DNA of 10,857 nt. Origin: Acidimicrobiaceae bacterium (GTDB lineage Bacteria; Actinomycetota; Acidimicrobiia; Acidimicrobiales; UBA8190). Each line of letters opens with the position of its first letter. Within the stretch, counting starts at the first letter, position 1. Shown here piece by piece: positions 7,059 to 10,857 of the stretch. Location: positions 1,192 through 12,048 of the forward strand of contig PKWD01000304.1 of assembly GCA_003131945.1 (NCBI GenBank), read 5' to 3'. The position numbers were made by a program, and so were the translations under genes. Under the pieces are notes generated by a model that ran no database searches, was not told the origin of the DNA, and saw only the letters and a list, made by a program, of their open reading frames with translations.

Positions 7059-8432
7059 ATGAGCCGATTCCCAAGGGGCCACTGGCCTATGAAGATCGTC
7101 GTCGGTCTGGCCCTGACCGGATTTGCGCTTGTGATCGCCGGTCGGAAGACCCATCGGCGAGATGTCATCTTCCCCTCGCCATTCTCTTCGGCCGCCGAGA
7201 GGTGCACCGCCGACCCTGAGGTCCGAGTGCCAACGATGGCGAATCTATTCGCGGACCCACCAATGGCCAAGGCCAAGGCCGAGACCTCAGTGGGTCTCAG
7301 TGAGATCCCCGTAGCGTCAGCAGCTCCAATCCCCGCCGCAGCAACCCCATCCGTCCCGTTAGCTGGAGATTCGCTTGCCGCGAACAGGTTTGTCCCCAAT
7401 GACGGCCGCGACTCCTTCGACGACGTGATGTCCCGGGTCACCACGATGCTCGAGACGGCGTCTCAGCGTTGCCTTCGCACGCATCAGATCTATGAGTCAT
7501 CGCGCACCCGTGCAGTCGATACTCCGCTGGTGTTGACGACCCGCCTGGCTTCCGCAACGGGCAATGCTCGAGTCGTCGGTGGCGACACTCCCACGGGCGA
7601 CGCCGTCGGCTATCCACCGGGGCCGGAACCCGCCGCCTATGACGACGTGGCCACGCCGGCCGGCGTCGCCTCCAAGGCGGCTCTGTTCCTGGCCGAGACC
7701 ACGGCCGAGCCACCCCCCACGGCCCGGTCGAACGGCGCCATGTCCCGGTCGAACGGCACCACGGCCGAGCATGCCGTGGCCGGTGCCCTTCGGCGGATGG
7801 GACTCGGCGAGGCCATGGTCGAAGCGGTGTCCGAGGGTCGGCGTCGGGGGGCCGATCTCGAGGCCCTTCTGCTCGAGGCCTTCTCTGGCGGGGATCCGGC
7901 CCCGGCCGTGCCCTGTCGGGTGGGCAGCCTGCTCGTGGTGGTCGGTGCCGGAGCCCCGGCCCGGCGCCTGGGCGCCGCCCTAGCCGACGAGATCGGGATC
8001 AACCCGGCCGAGGTGCCCTTGGCCTCGCTCGACGCCGGTGCCTATGCGCTGGCCACGGGGACGCTTCTTCTGCGTTCGGCCGAGGACGCCGCCGAGCGGG
8101 CTCCGGGGTGGCGCCGCTCCCGGGCGGTGGTGGTGGTGGTCGACGCCGCGGTGGCCGGCGGGCAGCGGTCCTGGGCCACCCACCTGATCGCCTCTCTGAG
8201 TCCCACCGCCGTCTGGGGGGTGGTCGACTCCACCTCCAAGACCGAGGACGTGGCCGCCTGGGCCGAGGCCCTCGGGGGGATCGACGCCCTGGCCCTCGAG
8301 AACACCGATGCCACCGTGAGCCCGGCCGCCGCCCTCGCGGCGGGCATCCCCGTGGCCCGGATCAACGGCCAGCCCGCCACCGCCGCTCGCTGGGTGGCCA
8401 CCATCGTGGACCGGATGCCCTCGTGTCGGTGA
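7059..8432 (+). CDS. Protein with C-terminal FlhF/SRP-GTPase-like domain lacking a P-loop
   Basis: 457 residues. The start is uncertain: the ATG at 7059 has no good ribosome site, and the ATG at 7089 begins MKIVVGLALTGFALVIAG, which looks like a membrane anchor or signal. Residues about 50-230 are Ala/Pro/Thr-rich with mixed codon use. From about 236 the codons become strongly G/C-ending and the protein looks folded: ALRRMGLGEAMVEAV (helical, like the FlhF N-domain), GSLLVVVGAGAPARRLGAAL (286-305) in the place of a P-loop, EIGINPAEVPLAS, WRRSRAVVVVVDAAV, WGVVDSTSKTEDVAAWAEAL and ALAAGIPVARINGQP (435-449). The order strand/helix/late VVD, T-K and GIPV elements recalls SRP54/FlhF GTPases, but the G1 consensus (GxxxxGK[ST]) is absent and the sequence does not predict GTP hydrolysis. 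The company of csrA and fliW suggests a flagellum-associated role. This is inference. Confidence 0.55.
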   Translation: MSRFPRGHWPMKIVVGLALTGFALVIAGRKTHRRDVIFPSPFSSAAERCTADPEVRVPTMANLFADPPMAKAKAETSVGLSEIPVASAAPIPAAATPSVPLAGDSLAANRFVPNDGRDSFDDVMSRVTTMLETASQRCLRTHQIYESSRTRAVDTPLVLTTRLASATGNARVVGGDTPTGDAVGYPPGPEPAAYDDVATPAGVASKAALFLAETTAEPPPTARSNGAMSRSNGTTAEHAVAGALRRMGLGEAMVEAVSEGRRRGADLEALLLEAFSGGDPAPAVPCRVGSLLVVVGAGAPARRLGAALADEIGINPAEVPLASLDAGAYALATGTLLLRSAEDAAERAPGWRRSRAVVVVVDAAVAGGQRSWATHLIASLSPTAVWGVVDSTSKTEDVAAWAEALGGIDALALENTDATVSPAAALAAGIPVARINGQPATAARWVATIVDRMPSCR

Positions 8433-8491
8433 GACGACCCGAACTCGTGCTGGCATCGAAACTGACTCGAACAACGGCCTTGTTTTATTCC

Positions 8492-8695
8492 TTATGACAG
8501 TGGCCCGACCGATCGCGGGATCAAAGAACGGAGCTCCGCCTCTGCTGCGCAGTGCTTGTCCAACAGCTGCTTGACCATCTGTGGAGACGTGGACTCATCT
8601 TTGCGGGCCAGCCGGATGGCGGTTGTGATTTCATTCATGGCAATGCTCAGTTGTTGACCCCTCTTCGTCTGATCCGAGGAGAGTCGAACGACCAT
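8492..8695 (-). CDS. Small hypothetical protein, 67 residues
   Basis: Starts at the ATG at 8695, with AAAGGGA six bases upstream, which is better than most chance ORFs here. The protein is hydrophilic and predicted mostly helical: QLSIAMNEITTAIRLARKDE then PQMVKQLLDKHCAAEAELRS. It has one Cys and no motif I recognise. The surrounding DNA is lower in GC than the genome-typical parts of the window, so the opposite-strand 70-codon frame could arise by chance; this strand has the better ribosome site. Transcribed in the same direction as the zinc-ribbon gene, 203 bases downstream of it. Confidence 0.4.
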   Translation of the reverse strand: MVVRLSSDQTKRGQQLSIAMNEITTAIRLARKDESTSPQMVKQLLDKHCAAEAELRSLIPRSVGPLS

Positions 8696-8898
8696 GCGTT
8701 TTCCCTTTGCCTTAAGACATTTATGCCTGTCAATATCAGCCTAAGAGATTCATACCTGAAGTGACTCGTACTCCACATCAAGTTGGACCATCCGTCGCGA
8801 GATCGCCACGAGGCCTCATCCCGTACTCCTACGCTGACGGACCGCGGTCCCCCTTGGGGGGCGACGAGAGGTTGACCACGAACTGGGCCGGGCAGAGC

Positions 8899-9228
8899 TT
8901 AAGGCTCCATCCGAGAAGAAGAGGGCTGCGACGGGGGCGCCAAGCTGTCGGGTTGTGGAATGTGGGGATGAGGAGACTGGGCCGCCACCTGTTGCGCGGC
9001 TGCGACCATCTCAAGGGCCTGAGCCTTGTCGAGTTTCACCGACATGCCACAGAGTGTGCATGTGGAAATGTACTTATTTCCAAGCGGAATCACCGGAATG
9101 AAGAAGAGGGAGAACCAGGTACTCGTTCGGACTATCACCTGGGCTGCTGGTGTGCTGCATTGTCCGCAGATGGCAAGCATCGTGGCAAGCCGTCGTTTCA
9201 GACGTTTGATCCCGAAGATGAGGAACAT
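8899..9228 (-). CDS. Zinc-ribbon membrane-associated protein
   Basis: 109 residues from the ATG at 9228, with AAAGGCGAG upstream. It belongs to a small conserved bacterial zinc-ribbon group. It opens MFLIFGIKRLKRRLATMLAI, then C21-x2-C24, a hydrophobic stretch STWFSLFFIPVIPLG (36-50) and C57-x2-C60, followed by KLDKAQALEMV and a Pro/Ser/Gln-rich tail. The four cysteines are placed to hold one zinc, with a membrane-seeking hairpin between the two knuckles. The biochemical role is unknown. It is the only clearly real gene in the low-density stretch 8433-9532; an overlapping plus-strand frame (8761-9357) looks like its shadow. Confidence 0.8.
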   Translation of the reverse strand: MFLIFGIKRLKRRLATMLAICGQCSTPAAQVIVRTSTWFSLFFIPVIPLGNKYISTCTLCGMSVKLDKAQALEMVAAAQQVAAQSPHPHIPQPDSLAPPSQPSSSRMEP

Positions 9229-9532
9229 CGCACTCGCCTTTCTCTCTGTAAGTCGTCCGCTGAATGGCCCATCTATCCGACCGCCGGCCTCTCCACGTCC
9301 AGGCTACTGATTCATGGTCCTGGAGGGTCCTACACTCACCCAACGCTTCGTCAATGACGCATCGAGGTCACTCTCAGACCATCCGAACGGATATCGGACC
9401 CCGGTATCGACGACGGCCCAAATTGATCCTCTCTTCTAGTCTCAGGGTTCACGAGTAGGAGAGAAACATTGGACCTCGCTGGGAGATCATCTCCGGTCCT
9501 ACGGTGAGCGGTGCCGGCGAACTGTCATGGCA
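9229..9532. other. 304-base gap, no gene recognised
   Basis: Lies between the zinc-ribbon start and the cupin stop and should hold the zinc-ribbon promoter. The only structure I see is a perfect 13-base palindrome, GGAGATCATCTCC (9482-9494), about 40 bases past the cupin stop. It could be a weak terminator stem or a protein-binding site. The short TTG-started frame at 9470 after AGGAGA ends within 13 codons. Confidence 0.3.
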
Positions 9533-9976
9533 CTAGACCACCTCCATGCCGAAACGAGCCATGAGGGCTCGTTCCTCAGCCGGCGACGGTGGTTCGTCAC
9601 TGTTCCACAGCTCGTGCAGCCCAGCGAAGTAGGCGTCCATCGCCGGGGCATGTATCACCAGTAGCCGAGCGTCCTCCTCGGTGTCGTTGCCGAAGGTATG
9701 TGCGGTTCCGCGAGGCACGAGGACGAACCCCTCGCGTCCCACGGTCAATTCCTCGTCTTCGACGATGACCGACACAAGCCCGTCGAGCACGAAATACGCC
9801 TCCGAGCAGTTGGTGTGACGATGCGCCGGGGGTCGGCGGCCACCGGGCGGCAGCGTGCGTTCCATCAACGACAGGTCGCCAGCATCCTGCTCGGCCAGCG
9901 CCTTGAATAGCATCACGCTGCCTCGGGCTGTGAAACGTCTCCGCCCTTCACCACGCTCAACAACTCGAGCTGCCAT
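9533..9976 (-). CDS. Single-domain cupin (Cupin_2) protein
   Basis: 147 residues from the ATG at 9976, with a strong Shine-Dalgarno GAGGAGGT seven bases upstream. It is a small beta-barrel metal-binding protein. Cupin motif 1 reads GGRRPPAHRHTNCSEAYFVL with H52, H54 and E59. Motif 2 reads GFVLVPRGTAHTFGN with H93. These four residues form the usual metal site. N-terminal RRFTARGSVMLFKAL is typical of stand-alone cupins that act as isomerases, dioxygenases or small-molecule sensors, and nothing here fixes the substrate. The C-terminus is a helical extension (AYFAGLHELWNSDEPPSPAE). Divergent from padR across about 340 bases. Confidence 0.88.
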   Translation of the reverse strand: MAARVVERGEGRRRFTARGSVMLFKALAEQDAGDLSLMERTLPPGGRRPPAHRHTNCSEAYFVLDGLVSVIVEDEELTVGREGFVLVPRGTAHTFGNDTEEDARLLVIHAPAMDAYFAGLHELWNSDEPPSPAEERALMARFGMEVV

Positions 9977-10276
9977 CGGCTGACCTCCTCTATGGGATGC
10001 TGAATCTACGCCGGTCTTGCATCGATCAGCGTTTGGCTAGCGACTGCCCGTCCCATCGGAATGCTAAGACCCGAGTAGGACGCTCCCGGTCTGGATGCGA
10101 ATTTCGACGCACGCGAACGACGGTCGGATCCGGTCACGAGTCGGTCGACAAAAATATCTCGGCGATTGCTCAGCGCTACGGATCGATGTGAGCGTCGTCC
10201 ACGAGTGTGTCCCATGGCTGGCGGACAGGAGCGAGCGTTTGTTGCGGCGCGCGGCCACCGCCGACCTGAACTGGAT
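9977..10276. other. 300-base divergent intergenic region, no gene recognised
   Basis: Separates the cupin start from the padR operator. The frames here are short, overlap each other and lack ribosome sites or recognisable motifs. It should contain the cupin promoter; I could not identify the -10 and -35 elements with confidence. Confidence 0.35.
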
Positions 10277-10306
10277 CTACGTCTTGCGTAGCTACGTATT
10301 ACGTAG
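10277..10306. promoter_or_regulatory. Two abutting 15-base palindromes, likely PadR operator
   Basis: CTACGTATTACGTAG (10292-10306) is a perfect palindrome around its central T. Directly before it, CTACGTCTTGCGTAG (10277-10291) is the same element with three changes, keeping the CTACG...CGTAG arms. The pair ends 12 bases before the padR ATG at 10319. PadR-family dimers bind palindromes in their own promoters, so autorepression is the expected function (inference). Confidence 0.65.
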
Positions 10307-10318
10307 TACCGTTGCGGG

Positions 10319-10657
10319 ATGGCACGACAGCGAGAACCGATGGGACTCCGACGGCCGAATGACCCCCCGGTTCTGATTCTGACCAGCCTGGCCGGCGGGC
10401 CCAAACATGGGCATGCTCTGGCCAAGGACATCGAGGAATTCGCCGGGGTCACCCTTGGTCCCGGTGCACTTTATGGGGCGATCACTCGGCTTGAAGAGCG
10501 AGGTTTGATCGAGCCACTAAAGACCGACGACAGGCGTCGGCCCTACCGGATCACGGGGGCTGGTTCTGCCGCCCTGGCGGAGGTGGTCGCCGCCATGCGG
10601 CAGATCGCCGATGTCGGTGCGTTGCGTCTCGGACTCACGTTGGGGACGTTGGCGTGA
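10319..10657 (+). CDS. PadR-family winged-helix transcriptional regulator
   Basis: 112 residues from the ATG at 10319. The ribosome site is weak, and M8 (10340) is an alternative start. It is a dimeric DNA-binding repressor. The winged-helix core reads PPVLILTSLAGGPKHGHAL (16-34), then KDIEEFAGVTLGPGALYGAI (36-55) with the recognition helix, TRLEERGLIEPLKTDDRRRP (56-75) and the wing YRITGAGSAALAEV. This is the standard PadR pattern (L-L-x-GPxHGY-like, GPGxLYxxxxRLExRGLI). Its length matches the minimal family form. The stop overlaps the start of the next gene (GTGA), so the two are translationally coupled, typical of PadR regulators paired with a membrane or toxin-like partner in actinobacteria. 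Confidence 0.9.
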   Translation: MARQREPMGLRRPNDPPVLILTSLAGGPKHGHALAKDIEEFAGVTLGPGALYGAITRLEERGLIEPLKTDDRRRPYRITGAGSAALAEVVAAMRQIADVGALRLGLTLGTLA

Positions 10658-10857
10658 GCAGGCGCCGAGATGTAACCGCTGCTTTGCTCCGATGGTACCC
10701 AGACTCGTGGCGCGAGCGCTACGGAGAAGAACTAGTGGCGCTGATAGAGGACGGCTTGGGCGACCAGCCTCCGACGTCGAAGCTGAAGGTGTCGATAGCC
10801 AGGGCCGGGTTGCGCGAGCGCGTCCATCAAACCGGCCTCATTGGCGACCACCCCTCG
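10654..10857 (+). CDS. PadR-partner protein with YP-W-RERYGEE motif, 5' part
   Basis: Starts at the GTG at 10654, overlapping the padR TGA, and runs off the window edge; 68 codons are visible. The N-terminus reads TAALLRWYPDSWRERYGEEL then VALIEDGLGDQ, a hallmark of actinobacterial proteins encoded directly after PadR regulators, which often carry several membrane helices further on. The visible part contains a second amphipathic stretch, KLKVSIARAGLRERVHQTGL. The function of the family is not established to my knowledge. It is probably the main target repressed by the PadR protein (inference from coupling). Confidence 0.7.
   Translation, partial: MSRRRDVTAALLRWYPDSWRERYGEELVALIEDGLGDQPPTSKLKVSIARAGLRERVHQTGLIGDHPS

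Noticed and set aside
7054..7093. TTGACA with TATGAA as a promoter at the 7059 start
   Set aside because: The spacing between the two hexamers is about 28 bases, far from the usual 16-19, and TTGACA overlaps the ATG.
8849..8860. CCCCC-TT-GGGGG as a terminator after the zinc-ribbon gene
   Set aside because: The loop is only two bases and the stem five, with no T-run; it is too weak to annotate.
8761..9357. 198-codon plus-strand frame
   Set aside because: It lies opposite the zinc-ribbon gene, whose CxxC motifs and family features are clear; the frame itself looks random.
10095..10376. 93-codon plus-strand frame crossing the padR operator
   Set aside because: It has no motif and no ribosome site, and it overlaps the operator and the padR start in another frame.

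Overview
The window is high-GC DNA with dense, mostly G/C-ending codons, GTG starts and actinobacterial protein families (a DoxX-Rieske fusion, a PadR regulator followed by a 'YP-W-RERYGEE' protein). CsrA and FliW are uncommon in high-GC Gram-positives. Together these suggest a flagellated, or formerly flagellated, actinobacterium, possibly of the Acidimicrobiia type. The taxonomic guess is inference only.

Layout. (1) 1-4648 is compact and intact. It holds the 3' part of a TrmA/RlmD-type RNA methyltransferase, a convergent copper P-type ATPase (minus strand) with an unusual C-terminal CopD/YtkA-like domain, and a divergently transcribed DoxX-Rieske fusion protein ending in a hairpin. (2) 4649-6250 is a debris zone. 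It contains a 5'-truncated, multiply frameshifted secreted-protein pseudogene, a strong hairpin, an intact csrA, a broken fliW convergent with csrA, and a glycosyltransferase with its middle deleted. (3) 6252-8432 holds a STAS-domain anti-sigma-antagonist-like protein without its phosphorylatable serine, a 390-base gap with a possible gene remnant, and a 457-codon ORF whose C-terminal half looks like a P-loop-less FlhF/SRP-GTPase-like domain. (4) 8433-9532 is lower in GC and sparsely coding, with a possible 67-residue protein and a zinc-ribbon protein, both on the minus strand. (5) 9533-10857 holds a cupin (minus strand) and a PadR-type repressor with two abutting palindromes just upstream of its start. 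The padR stop overlaps the start of a PadR-partner protein cut by the window edge.

How the parts fit. csrA, fliW, the glycosyltransferase remnant and the FlhF-like ORF read as the edge of a flagellar/motility island that has been rearranged and is partly decayed. The most distinctive signal is the csrA leader. A 14-base direct repeat forms two adjacent small hairpins, each presenting GGA in its loop, and the second covers the csrA ribosome-binding region. This is the arrangement expected for CsrA autorepression. The antagonist gene fliW, which normally relieves CsrA, is broken next door by a one-base homopolymer indel and a lost 5' end. Several frameshifts in this zone sit in C or G runs, so sequencing error has to be excluded before calling real decay.
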